The notes beneath the pieces were generated by a model. It saw nothing but the letters and a program-made list of their open reading frames with translations, searched no databases and was not told the DNA's origin. Shown here one piece after another: positions 1 through 8,575 of a stretch of DNA of 36,732 bases. The translations under genes were made by a program, and so were the position numbers. Source of the stretch: a virus. The DNA lies in the IMG/VR virus record IMGVR_UViG_3300030943_001110, positions 1 through 36,732 of that record. One strand, 5' to 3'. How positions within the stretch are numbered: position 1 is the first letter of the stretch; each line of letters opens with the position of its first letter.

Positions 1-214
1 CTGTTTAATATCTTGGTGGTTTGGTGCAGCGGACTTACTTTATTATTATATCTTGGGTGTCAAGGTTGAGGACGATTTACCTTGGATGGATAATTGGTCA
101 GTGCATTGGTTATTAAGTAAGTTAGGCATACATTGTAATAGAACAACATTCTATTTCTTTGCGATACTCGGATTCTTAATCTCTTGCACTTACTTAGTGT
201 GGTTTGTGAAATGA
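1..214 (+). CDS. C-terminal end of a small membrane protein (partial)
   Basis: An open frame runs from the window edge (first full codon at position 2) to TGA at 212-214 and encodes 70 residues without an upstream start. It is aromatic and hydrophobic, with a segment near the beginning (WWFGAADLLYYYILGV) and a clear membrane span at the end (FYFFAILGFLISCTYLVWF). The stop overlaps the ATG of the HNH gene in an ATGA arrangement, which supports a real, translationally coupled gene. The family is not recognised. A small phage membrane protein is the simplest reading. Confidence 0.6.
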   Translation, partial: CLISWWFGAADLLYYYILGVKVEDDLPWMDNWSVHWLLSKLGIHCNRTTFYFFAILGFLISCTYLVWFVK

Positions 215-755
215 ACAGTGGGTGTTTTAAGAAAGGGCAACATTGGCGAACTCCAAAAAATCACTGGAATAAAGATTGGCTTATTAAAAAATACTTTGAT
301 GAAAAGATAGTATTCCTGATTTAGCAAAATTATGCGGATGCACTGATAGCAATATTTCTTATTGGATGAAGAAGCATAAAATAAAAGGCAGGAATATTTC
401 AGATGCAAGAAAAATAAAGACATGGGGAACATTAGGCAAACTTAATGGTATGTATGGTCGTACGAAATCAAAAAATCCGAACTGGAAAGGTGGCGTAAGT
501 CCTGAACGACAGCAGTTTTATTCATCAGAAATTTGGAAAAAGCTGGCTATTGATGTTCGGAAAAGAGATAACTATTCGTGCGTAAGATGTGGCGTTAAAA
601 AAGATGGTAATGAATCACTACATATCCACCACCTAAGAAGTTTTGCTATAAAAAAATATAGACTGCAAAAAAGCAATCTAATCCTTTTATGTAAAAAATG
701 TCACAATTGGGTTCATTCAAATAAAAATATAAAAAAGGAATTTATAATTGAATAA
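211..755 (+). CDS. HNH homing-type endonuclease, frameshifted near its N-terminus
   Basis: Predicted HNH nuclease that nicks or cuts DNA, typical of free-standing phage endonucleases. The intact C-terminal part (ATG 366 onward, 129 residues) has a CVRCG zinc pair, an HIHHL core, a conserved Asn in KSNLILLC and a second CKKCH pair: the complete HNH/zinc-ribbon pattern. Upstream, ATG 211 opens a frame (MNSGCFKKGQHWRTP...) that stops at 322-324. Adding one A to the A run at 302-305 joins it to the second frame and gives a 181-residue protein whose middle (PDLAKLCGCTDSNISYWMKK) is a helix-turn-helix common in front of HNH domains. The ATG overlaps the preceding stop. This is either a one-base deletion or sequencing error, or a truly broken gene; a shorter product from 366 retains the nuclease core. 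Confidence 0.85.
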
Positions 756-1754
756 TTTAAATGAAAGATTAAATACGGTGGAGTGTGGAGATGCTATTCA
801 GTTTCTCAAAACCATTCCAGATGAATGTCTGGATTCGGTAATCACAAGTCCACCGTATTGGTAAGGCAGTTACGAGATTATGGCTGGTCAGGACAATGGG
901 GATTAGAACCTACGTATCAACAATACTTAGATCATTTGATAGAGTTTATGGTTGAGGTCAAACGTGCATTGAAACCCGAAGGAACTATATGGATAAATTT
1001 GGGCGATACTTATTCTACTCAATCTGGTTCTATGGGATCTGGGAAGTGGACTGATCCAAAAAATCCAATTGCGAGCAATACCACATTTACGCAATCATCC
1101 CCCGAAATGCAGAAAAAATGTCTCATGCTTATCCCTCAACGCTTTGCAATTCGATGTATTGATGAACTTGATTTAATTTTACGCAACGATATAATTTGGG
1201 CTAAAAGAAATGGAATGCCAGAAAGCGTAACGGATAGATTTTCAAAGAAACATGAATTTTTCTTTTTCTTTGCAAAGCAAGAGAAATATTATTTTGATTT
1301 AGATGCAATAAGAGATAAACAGAAAGAAATATCAATAAAACGATCTATGAGTATTAACCATCTTGAACAAAGAGAAGATTTTGGTTCAAAAAGTTTTTCT
1401 ATAAGTAGTGTAGCGCAAAACTCTTACTATAAAAAATTTAGAGAGAATTACAGTAAAGGGATATTACAGGGTAAAAATCCAGGAGATGTTTCTGATTTTT
1501 GGGATATAACCACTAAAGCGAACTCGGCAGAACACTACGCCGCTTTTAACAGCGAACTTATAGATAAGCCGATAGTATCGGGCAGTCCAAAGGGTGGTAT
1601 AATTTGTGATCCTTTCTGTGGAACAGGAACTACGCTTTTCAGATCATACGAACTTGGCAGGAACTTCATAGGCAATGATGGCAAGAAAGAATATGTAGAT
1701 GATGCAAATAAATTATGGCAAGAAATTAGATCACAGGAGAGACTTTTTCAATGA
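748..1754 (+). CDS. Site-specific DNA methyltransferase (N4-cytosine/N6-adenine type), frameshifted after motif IV
   Basis: S-adenosylmethionine-dependent DNA methylase of the permuted beta class: catalytic motif IV (TSPPYW) comes first and the cofactor motif I (DPFCGTGTT) lies near the C-terminus, with the recognition region between. The start is a TTG at 748 with AAAGGAA upstream; a TAA at 745-747 excludes anything earlier in that frame. The frame breaks directly after TSPPYW, where TAA at 862-864 follows. The rest (QLRDYG...GLEPTYQQYL...) continues in another frame, open from 825. Family members usually have one residue between the W and LRDYG, so five extra bases near 862-869 would explain the break; a one-base change is also possible. 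Start and end overlap its neighbours. No restriction enzyme gene is visible beside it, so it may be a solitary protective methylase, or inactive. Confidence 0.85.
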
Positions 1755-2482
1755 TACGTAACGACCTGATTGCCGATATAGAAACGGTAATTGTATCACT
1801 CGAAACCACGAAAGGTTATACGGAGTTTGACATAATCGATTGCATGGCTCATGTCATTCAGGAAAGGAGCAAGGTGAACCAGAAAGATTTATTTGCTGGC
1901 ACGAAAAGAAGAAAAACTAAAGTTATTGATATTCCAGATCAAGCCATCAAGTTATCAGAATTGTTTGCTAAACTATTTACCGAGAACAGGAAGCCAACAA
2001 AGCCTATCAATATCGCATCAGGGGCAAGGTTGCTGATGAAGTTACTCGACTTGACTGGCAATTGGGAACAAGTGGAATGGGCTATCAGATACAGTCAGGA
2101 TAAAGAGAATATTAAAGATAAGTTTATGCCAGTCATTTGGAGTATGGATTCTTTGTTAGAGAAATATCCTCAGCTAATCGCTCATAAAAATAGAAAAGAA
2201 AATACAGAAAAAAATGATGCTTTTAATAAGAACTCATCTAATTATAGCAAACCCAGCAGAACTGTAGTTTGGTGTGATTTAAAAGAAAAAAAATTTTACC
2301 AGTTTATAGAGCAAAACAATCACGTATGTATTCATATTCCAAATGTTGAGTTAAGTATATTTAATTCTTGGAATAAAGAACAGATAAGAAAGTTTTTTAG
2401 GATTTTAACTGACGAAGAAAGAGAAGAAGAAGAAAAAAATATAAAAGAAACCATGAAAAAATTAAAGGAGGAATTAAAATGA
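1751..2482 (+). CDS. Unassigned protein, possibly replication-related
   Basis: A 243-residue protein whose ATG overlaps the methylase stop (ATGA). Residues about 70-140 form a helical segment (KLFTENRKPTKPINIASGAR ... WEQVEWAIRYSQDK ... FMPVIWSMDSLLEKYPQL). Its ending W-S-M-D-S-L-L-E-K resembles C-terminal regions of some phage replication initiators, where a similar W-I-x-S-x-x-L-x-x-K pattern occurs. That resemblance is by eye only. An Asn/Lys-rich linker follows, then a short domain, and the end is a highly charged helix (EEREEEEKNIKETMKK). The clear AAAGGAGG site near its end serves the next ORF. Function remains open. Confidence 0.7.
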   Translation: MIRNDLIADIETVIVSLETTKGYTEFDIIDCMAHVIQERSKVNQKDLFAGTKRRKTKVIDIPDQAIKLSELFAKLFTENRKPTKPINIASGARLLMKLLDLTGNWEQVEWAIRYSQDKENIKDKFMPVIWSMDSLLEKYPQLIAHKNRKENTEKNDAFNKNSSNYSKPSRTVVWCDLKEKKFYQFIEQNNHVCIHIPNVELSIFNSWNKEQIRKFFRILTDEEREEEEKNIKETMKKLKEELK

Positions 2483-2586
2483 TCAACATACATACTATGG
2501 AAGATCACAAAAAATTTGATGAACTCTTGGCAAAGGCTAATGAGTTTTTAAAAGAACTTGACCAATTAAAGGAGGAGTTACGGTGA
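2479..2586 (+). CDS. 35-residue charged helical ORF
   Basis: ATG 2479 overlaps the previous stop (ATGA) and is preceded by AAAGGAGGA. The 35-residue product (MINIHTMEDHKKFDELLAKA...) reads as one amphipathic, probably coiled-coil helix. Its TGA overlaps the GTG start of the next gene (GTGA), and its last codons contain the next gene's AAAGGAGGAG site. Strong ribosome binding sites on both sides and overlaps at both ends argue for a real translated gene, or at least a coupling leader. The family is not recognised. Confidence 0.6.
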   Translation: MINIHTMEDHKKFDELLAKANEFLKELDQLKEELR

Positions 2587-3722
2587 ATCTTAGAGGATTA
2601 TTTTATTTTGTTACAAAAGCGGAAAGAGAAAGGGAAAGACGGGAAGCTGAATTAGACACGTTAAAATGGAAAAACAAAAATTACATTCATAATTTACGTT
2701 ACACTCTCGAAAATTTACCTGCAACAAAACCTTTACTTGAATGGTTCCCCGGATTACCTGATTTTACGGGAGACTATTTTATTTTGGCTGATCGATTTAG
2801 GTCGATTGGCAGAGAAGATTTAGCTGTGCATTACGAATCAGCAGTATTAAAAGCAATCGGCGTGCCAACAGTGGATGAACTTAAATACAAAGTCTGTGTA
2901 AATTGTCAATGCTTAGAAAATTGTTCATGGCGCATAAGTTTTAGTAATGAATTTGAAGTGCCATGCTGGAGAACAGAATATCAACCAATACAAATAAACA
3001 AGGAGAACAAAATGAAAGAGGAAGAACAAAGAAGAATCTATATGTATGGTTGTATAGATTATTGTAGAAAACATTGCCTTTTAAAAAATAATTGTGATTT
3101 TTTAGATATAATATTTTTATGTGGTGATTCACCAAGATTTAGTTGTCAGCATTATGATCATTATTTATCACTTAAAACAAAGGAGAACAAAATGAAAGTA
3201 AGAGTAAAAAATGAATTTTTGTATTTACACGATTTTTCAGCAAAACTCAAAAAATTTACACTTGGTATTTATGAGGGAGAAAAATTAAATCCTGACAATC
3301 TGATTGCAATTAACGGCATACTACTTACACCCGATACTATTAGGTTAAATAGTGATGTTTTCGAGATAATCGAAGACTGGAAACCGAATCCCTGTCATAC
3401 CGATATTTTTAAAAAATATGCAAGCGATATAAATAACTATCGTGGCGGTTATCATCCTTGGGTTGAGTACCTTACCAAACAAGAACGCGCACTCCGAAAG
3501 CTGAGACAAATAGCGGATCACTTCAACTCTCTATCGCCGACCGATGGAACTAAATATTGTATCAAACAGTTATCGACGCTTGAGGGATGGCGTTACGAAA
3601 TAATATATAAAGACTACCGTCCGGGAGATATTTATTTCAACAATATGAGTGAAAGTTCTTTAAAATCCGTCATTTCTTTGATGAATAACGGAGATGGTAT
3701 TTCTATGAACGACCTTTTATAA
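2583..3722 (+). CDS. Cys-rich protein with two repeated internal start sites
   Basis: A 379-residue ORF starting with GTG behind AAAGGAGGAG. Residues 1-100 are charged and helical. Two Cys-rich stretches follow (C105, C108, C110, C114, C128; then C157, C161, C165, C171, C180, C188) that could bind metal. The third part (204-379) has no cysteine cluster. Each Cys stretch ends in KENKMK, and the DNA there is an identical 19-base block holding a strong Shine-Dalgarno and an in-frame ATG (Met144 and Met204). The frame could therefore yield three nested products, or it may be three former genes joined in frame. It is the last gene of the plus-strand operon, ending 19 bases before a strong terminator. 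No known family recognised. Confidence 0.75.
   Translation: MNLRGLFYFVTKAERERERREAELDTLKWKNKNYIHNLRYTLENLPATKPLLEWFPGLPDFTGDYFILADRFRSIGREDLAVHYESAVLKAIGVPTVDELKYKVCVNCQCLENCSWRISFSNEFEVPCWRTEYQPIQINKENKMKEEEQRRIYMYGCIDYCRKHCLLKNNCDFLDIIFLCGDSPRFSCQHYDHYLSLKTKENKMKVRVKNEFLYLHDFSAKLKKFTLGIYEGEKLNPDNLIAINGILLTPDTIRLNSDVFEIIEDWKPNPCHTDIFKKYASDINNYRGGYHPWVEYLTKQERALRKLRQIADHFNSLSPTDGTKYCIKQLSTLEGWRYEIIYKDYRPGDIYFNNMSESSLKSVISLMNNGDGISMNDLL
3000..3018 (+). repeat. Copy 1 of a 19-base translation-start repeat
   Basis: The sequence AAGGAGAACAAAATGAAAG is identical to the copy at 3180-3198, exactly 180 bases away and in the same frame. It contains AGGAG, a six-base spacer and an ATG (3012-3014) inside the larger ORF. 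It looks like a functional ribosome binding site. Confidence 0.8.
3180..3198 (+). repeat. Copy 2 of a 19-base translation-start repeat
   Basis: Second identical copy of the Shine-Dalgarno plus ATG block; its ATG at 3192-3194 would start a 176-residue product (MKVRVKNEFLYLHDF...). This product has no cysteine cluster and looks like an ordinary separate protein. Confidence 0.8.
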
Positions 3723-3741
3723 CTCACCTCCAATGAGTAAG

Positions 3742-3780
3742 AAAAAAGCCTACTTAGTTTTTGACCAAGTAGGCTTTTTT
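3742..3780. terminator. Bidirectional intrinsic terminator between convergent operons
   Basis: Arms AAAAAAGCCTACTT (3742-3755) and AAGTAGGCTTTTTT (3767-3780) pair perfectly over 14 bases around an 11-base loop. The stem has a T run on its 3' side on both strands, so it can stop transcription from both directions. It lies between the last plus-strand gene and the last minus-strand gene, and its final base is shared with the stop codon of the latter. Confidence 0.93.
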
Positions 3781-6700
3781 TATTTGTTAGCAGTTTCAAC
3801 GTAAGTTTTTCTGTAATAATCCTTGGCGGTTTTTAATACTTCTCTTTCATATGAAGAGAGATAGTTGTTTTCAAAATCATACCTATCTGCTTTACTTATT
3901 GCGTGGAGAGGTTCGTAATTTTGAACCGTACTACGTAAACCCTGATTTATTTGTTGAGGAGTTTTATTGTTCATTTTTTGAAGTCTAATATATTCACTCT
4001 TGTAATAGTCCTTAGCTTCGCTATCTCCATATTTTATGGCTGTTTTATAATAATATAAAGCTTCACCGGCAGCATCCTTAACGCTTGATGGTGATTCCTT
4101 CCCTTTAACTTCTTGCTGATATTGAAATGTTTTGGCTCTTATTATGTTATATGCAAGCTCATCCAAATTAGTTTTATTAAAAATAGAACCGGCTACTGTA
4201 TTATACAAAAAACCTACTGTTTTATCTGGTAGTTTCATATTTACAAGTGGCACCTCCGCTTCTCTTTCTGGCAACCTTTCTCCTACCATACTCTTAACCA
4301 TTCTATAGATAGGTTCAGCTTGAGCGGCTCTTGCTAAATATATCTTTCTATCTGTTATTGGTGTTGGATTAAATACATTATAATTAGATTTACCCGATCC
4401 ATATTCATAAAGTATTTTTGGTAAAGGAAGCATTGATTGAACTAACTTATTTAATGGAGCTTGAGTAGATTCTTTCTTAATATCCTTTAAAGATTTTCTA
4501 CCTGCAATTAAATCTACTGCGTCATTTAAATAATCATCAGCGCCAACCCATCCGAGGAAATCATTAAAATAAGATTCAAGAGGTAACGTCATAACATTAC
4601 CATCTCCATCTACATTTATAATCATATCGCCTGATCTTGCTTGAGATGCTGTTAGTTTTTTAGATGCTTCGGGAAATAAAGTTCTGTTATAAAGTTGAAC
4701 TAAACCATACGCTGCCTGTGATAAAACAGCATATTTGATAAGTTTTGCTCCTACGATTGTAGTTCCTCTGATACCAAACTTACCCGCATTTTTAAAAATA
4801 GAACCATCCTCAAAAGGGATATTCTTTATTTGATTAACTATATTTTTAGGATTACCCTCAATCCATCTGTAAAAAGGCGCAACTCCTCTACCTACACGAT
4901 TAGCTAAAGCAGTTGAATTACCGTAGTCAATCATAAAATCTCTTGCAAGCTGAGCGGCTTTATCAATTGGGTCTTTTATGGAATCAATAACTTTTCTATT
5001 GCTTGCGCCATAAAGAGGTTTATCGGGATTTTTTAATAGTCTTTCCTTGAAATACTTAAAGGCTGCAAGTCTTGTGAAGTTCTCTCTAAAATCGTTTAAT
5101 TCAACCATTTTTTTTAGATATTTACTCGGTAAATTCCACGTCTTAGGTTTTATTGGATTGAACATTTCTGTTAAATCTTTGTCGCTCACGGATTTTATTG
5201 CGTCCATAAACTCTTTAGAATTTACTCCGGATTTGAAAACACTTCTCTCAATAGCCTGATTTACATCCTCCGACATAACCTTATTTTTATCGTGGTCAGC
5301 TGTTTCTTTCCATGCTTCTTTGAACTTTGCGAATATACCCGGATAAGCTCCTAATATTCTTGAGTTATCTGACCAAGCATTTCTTAGTTCGTATTTTGCA
5401 AACCTAAAAGGATTAAACAAAGTATTGACTTTCCAAGCTTTATCAAGCGTTCTAAAAGCTTTATTCAATATGTCTTTATCGTAATAAATTGCTTCGTTTA
5501 ATAATTTCGCAATATTTTTATGAACAACAAACTCTTTGCCTGCAATTTTTGTATCATCTATTCCGAGTATGTGGTTCATTAAATCCTCTGATAAACTATT
5601 AACAGCCTTAAAGGTTGATTTAGGGTCGGATACATACCTTACATAATTTTCCGGGATTTCAATTTTATTCTGTCCTGATTCTTTAGCTTTTTTAATAAGT
5701 TCCGGACGTATATCAAATTCCTTCATCCCTTCCATAAAGTGTTTCATTTCAAGAGTTTTTCTTGCCATATGGTTCATCACCATTCCCTGCGATACAAACC
5801 AATTTGTTGAAAAGGATTTATCCGAACCGGTTCTTTTGAGATTCACATTACTTTGATCTCTCCATAAATCACCATTTAATATATCCTCTCTTGGGAAATA
5901 TTCTAATATTTGTTTATGGAAATAGGAACCTTTGTTTTTTAACCATTTTTTAGGTATCGCCCCTTGCTCTATTCCTTGAAAAAGTATATCATCCCAATGA
6001 AGCTTATAAATATCATCGGCAGCTTTTAAATATTTATTGTCAACAAACTGCTTATCAAGTTTTGATACTTCCTGATTTATAAAGTTTATATCCAGTCCGT
6101 CAGGCAATGGCAATGTCTCTCCGGTTTCTTTATTTGTATAAAGTCCATTATCGAAGTCATTCTTTAAGGTCTTATAATATGCTCTCATAGAAAATGCTTC
6201 TAATCCGCCTTCAACTTTTTTTAAAGGTTTATTGATATAATAAAGTGCTGCGTCTGCCTTATTAAACGCTGCGTCTTTTAACCCTTCATATGTTCTTCCC
6301 CATGAGCTTGCAAACGCTTGTCTTGGATCATTATAATCTAACGTTGGAAATTTTTGAGAAACATAATATTTAAAATCTATAAGTTTTTGAGCAAATCTTT
6401 TTCCTATAGGATCGGCTTTAAAATCCTTTAGATTTCTTCTATAAGTTTCGGCGGTTTTTGGGTCAAGAGGATCAATCTTCTGAACTGGTTTTCCTTCTAA
6501 TTCGTTAAGAATATTGATAGAATCTTGCGTTGGTTTATCCATAGCAAGTCCACCCTGATATGAAGTTTCCTTAGAATTTAAACCCCTGAGTTCAATATCA
6601 CCGCTAAACTTCTGGACTTTCTGATTTCCTAAATTGTCGTAACCATCCTTTGCTATTATATCGCCCTCTGGAGTTGTCTTTGCCACCTCCCAAATCTTAC

Positions 6701-8570
6701 CTTCTTTATCAAAAAACTTATGACCTTCCGAGATTTCTTTTGTGTTCTTAATTTCCAGTGGAATTTCTTTGGGAACTCTTACCGGTTCAGACTTCTTTAC
6801 CATTTCTTCTGGTGTAGGCTCGTAATCATCGTAAAGATTCGACATATCCTCCAGTGGTGGCTCCTCAATCTTCTTTTGTTCGGGAAAAGATTTGGGCTGT
6901 TCTGGCATCGGTGGAATATCTTTATCGATAGCGCCAACATCCTCCGCTACTTCTTCTTTAATAGGTTTCTGTTCCTCCGCAACTTTTATCGGTTCTTCCG
7001 CAGCAACTTCTGGCTTTGGCATAGTTTCAACCTGCTTAGCCAACTCATCTTCTTTAGCCATAAGGTCTCTTGCAAAATCAGCCTTAGTCTTGCCTGATGC
7101 TTTCCATTCCTCTTGTAATTTAGCGTATTCTTCGGGTTTACTTAAAGCTTCACTTGATGTGAATATTTCAGATTTTCTTTTGGCTAAATCATATGCCTGT
7201 TGTAGTTCGTTCGGATTGATTGGCGTAGATTCCGGAATATTCTTTTGGCTTGCCATATCTTTTACTACTTCTGAGCCAATTGGCAACGCTTCTTTATTAG
7301 GAACCTCAACGCCTTCTTTAGCATTTATCGCAAGAGCAGCATCCTCAGCGAGGGAATTATCTTTTCGTAATTTGCCTTCCTGAATCTTTTCTCCTAATCC
7401 TTTTGTTAAAGCATCGGTATATTTTTCTTTAAACGCAGGAATAGCCATCAGAGTAGCGCCATTAGCAATACTTGATATTGACTGCAATAAATCAGGATCA
7501 GTTACGCCAAGTTGTTTTGATACCTCAACAGCAGCAGTTCCGGGCAGGTTCAATATTTGCATAGCAGCATTGTTTACTAAATTAAACTGATTCTCAACCA
7601 TCGAACCTTTGGATGCTCCAATAATTGGATTTATACCCGAAGCGCCCATTCCTATAGAAAATCCAAGATCAAGTAATCCGCCAAGGGTATTGGTAATGTT
7701 CTTTATGCTGTCTCCAATGTTCTGATCAGGAGTATCAATAGCCTTATTTACTTTTTCCACTGACTGCTTTATAGGCTCTACAGTCGATTGAATTATGTTC
7801 CCAACACTTCCCAACACGTCTCTTTTCATATTACTGAACCAATCGTTGCCTTGTACGGCTTCTGATGCGTTGGTTGCAAAGTTCTGTTCTGATTTTCTCT
7901 TGTCTTCACCCTGTTTAATCTTTTCAGTCTGCTTTGTTTTCCATGAAAGATATTGTTGCTCAGCTTCGGTCGAATTATTTAAAATATCGACTTTTTTATC
8001 AACAGGAACTTTTGCAAAGTTTTCCGGCATAGATTGGAGAATAGTCTTTGCTGTTTTATAATTACCTTTTTTTAATTCAGACGAAACATACTGGTTTAAT
8101 TGATCCATCTGTTCAGGAGTTCTATTCTCTATTTTATTGCTTGCTAAGTTCTGATATTGCTCTGCTTCGTTAAGTTTCTTGATTTTTGAATCAAGAAACA
8201 TATCGCCATAATTAGCGTTCCATACCGGATGTTCTGGCTTTTGACCAAACCAAGAACCCACAGCATTAGAAATATTCTGCATGAATAAAGGATTTGTCGG
8301 CAGATAGTTGGAAAGCGATTGCAATGGATGCTCTTGTTCAACTTCTTGCGGAGTAGGATCATCAATGGATTCTATTAGTTTAGTTCTATCCGCCGCCATT
8401 CTTCCGGCATAATTCGCTGTTGACTGTAAGTTTTCTGCATTCTGACGTAAATTAGTGAAATAACTGCCAAGGCGTTGCAATTTTTCTTCATCTGTTTCTT
8501 GAGGTACTCCGGGATCAACATAAACAGATTTAAAATAATTCGGTTCATTCCTAAAGGTTAGTTTAGACAT
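3780..8570 (-). CDS. Very large internal virion / DNA-ejection protein candidate
   Basis: The largest gene of the window (1596 residues) and last of the late operon. Its N-terminal 270 residues are polar and helical. Residues about 290-390 are rich in Gly, Ala and small hydrophobics (LGGLLDLGFSIGMGASG...), possibly membrane-active. About 500-640 is a Pro/Glu/Lys-rich linker. The last 900 residues form a helical region with motifs such as YFHKQILEYFPRE, NPFRFAKYELRNAW and PFYRWIEGNP. These recall the large polyvalent-protein domains of phage giant virion proteins (LPD38-like), by eye only. Size, final position and the two upstream partners mirror the gp14-gp15-gp16 set of T7, in which gp16 is the large ejected protein. 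No peptidase or lysozyme motif is evident. The stop shares a base with the terminator. Confidence 0.8.
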   Translation of the reverse strand: MSKLTFRNEPNYFKSVYVDPGVPQETDEEKLQRLGSYFTNLRQNAENLQSTANYAGRMAADRTKLIESIDDPTPQEVEQEHPLQSLSNYLPTNPLFMQNISNAVGSWFGQKPEHPVWNANYGDMFLDSKIKKLNEAEQYQNLASNKIENRTPEQMDQLNQYVSSELKKGNYKTAKTILQSMPENFAKVPVDKKVDILNNSTEAEQQYLSWKTKQTEKIKQGEDKRKSEQNFATNASEAVQGNDWFSNMKRDVLGSVGNIIQSTVEPIKQSVEKVNKAIDTPDQNIGDSIKNITNTLGGLLDLGFSIGMGASGINPIIGASKGSMVENQFNLVNNAAMQILNLPGTAAVEVSKQLGVTDPDLLQSISSIANGATLMAIPAFKEKYTDALTKGLGEKIQEGKLRKDNSLAEDAALAINAKEGVEVPNKEALPIGSEVVKDMASQKNIPESTPINPNELQQAYDLAKRKSEIFTSSEALSKPEEYAKLQEEWKASGKTKADFARDLMAKEDELAKQVETMPKPEVAAEEPIKVAEEQKPIKEEVAEDVGAIDKDIPPMPEQPKSFPEQKKIEEPPLEDMSNLYDDYEPTPEEMVKKSEPVRVPKEIPLEIKNTKEISEGHKFFDKEGKIWEVAKTTPEGDIIAKDGYDNLGNQKVQKFSGDIELRGLNSKETSYQGGLAMDKPTQDSINILNELEGKPVQKIDPLDPKTAETYRRNLKDFKADPIGKRFAQKLIDFKYYVSQKFPTLDYNDPRQAFASSWGRTYEGLKDAAFNKADAALYYINKPLKKVEGGLEAFSMRAYYKTLKNDFDNGLYTNKETGETLPLPDGLDINFINQEVSKLDKQFVDNKYLKAADDIYKLHWDDILFQGIEQGAIPKKWLKNKGSYFHKQILEYFPREDILNGDLWRDQSNVNLKRTGSDKSFSTNWFVSQGMVMNHMARKTLEMKHFMEGMKEFDIRPELIKKAKESGQNKIEIPENYVRYVSDPKSTFKAVNSLSEDLMNHILGIDDTKIAGKEFVVHKNIAKLLNEAIYYDKDILNKAFRTLDKAWKVNTLFNPFRFAKYELRNAWSDNSRILGAYPGIFAKFKEAWKETADHDKNKVMSEDVNQAIERSVFKSGVNSKEFMDAIKSVSDKDLTEMFNPIKPKTWNLPSKYLKKMVELNDFRENFTRLAAFKYFKERLLKNPDKPLYGASNRKVIDSIKDPIDKAAQLARDFMIDYGNSTALANRVGRGVAPFYRWIEGNPKNIVNQIKNIPFEDGSIFKNAGKFGIRGTTIVGAKLIKYAVLSQAAYGLVQLYNRTLFPEASKKLTASQARSGDMIINVDGDGNVMTLPLESYFNDFLGWVGADDYLNDAVDLIAGRKSLKDIKKESTQAPLNKLVQSMLPLPKILYEYGSGKSNYNVFNPTPITDRKIYLARAAQAEPIYRMVKSMVGERLPEREAEVPLVNMKLPDKTVGFLYNTVAGSIFNKTNLDELAYNIIRAKTFQYQQEVKGKESPSSVKDAAGEALYYYKTAIKYGDSEAKDYYKSEYIRLQKMNNKTPQQINQGLRSTVQNYEPLHAISKADRYDFENNYLSSYEREVLKTAKDYYRKTYVETANK

Positions 8571-8575
8571 TAGCT

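Noticed and set aside
6892-7383. 163-codon open frame on the plus strand opposite the giant ejection-type gene
   Set aside because: It lies opposite the Pro/Glu/Lys-rich linker, whose repetitive codons create an open Ser/Ala/Leu-rich antisense frame.
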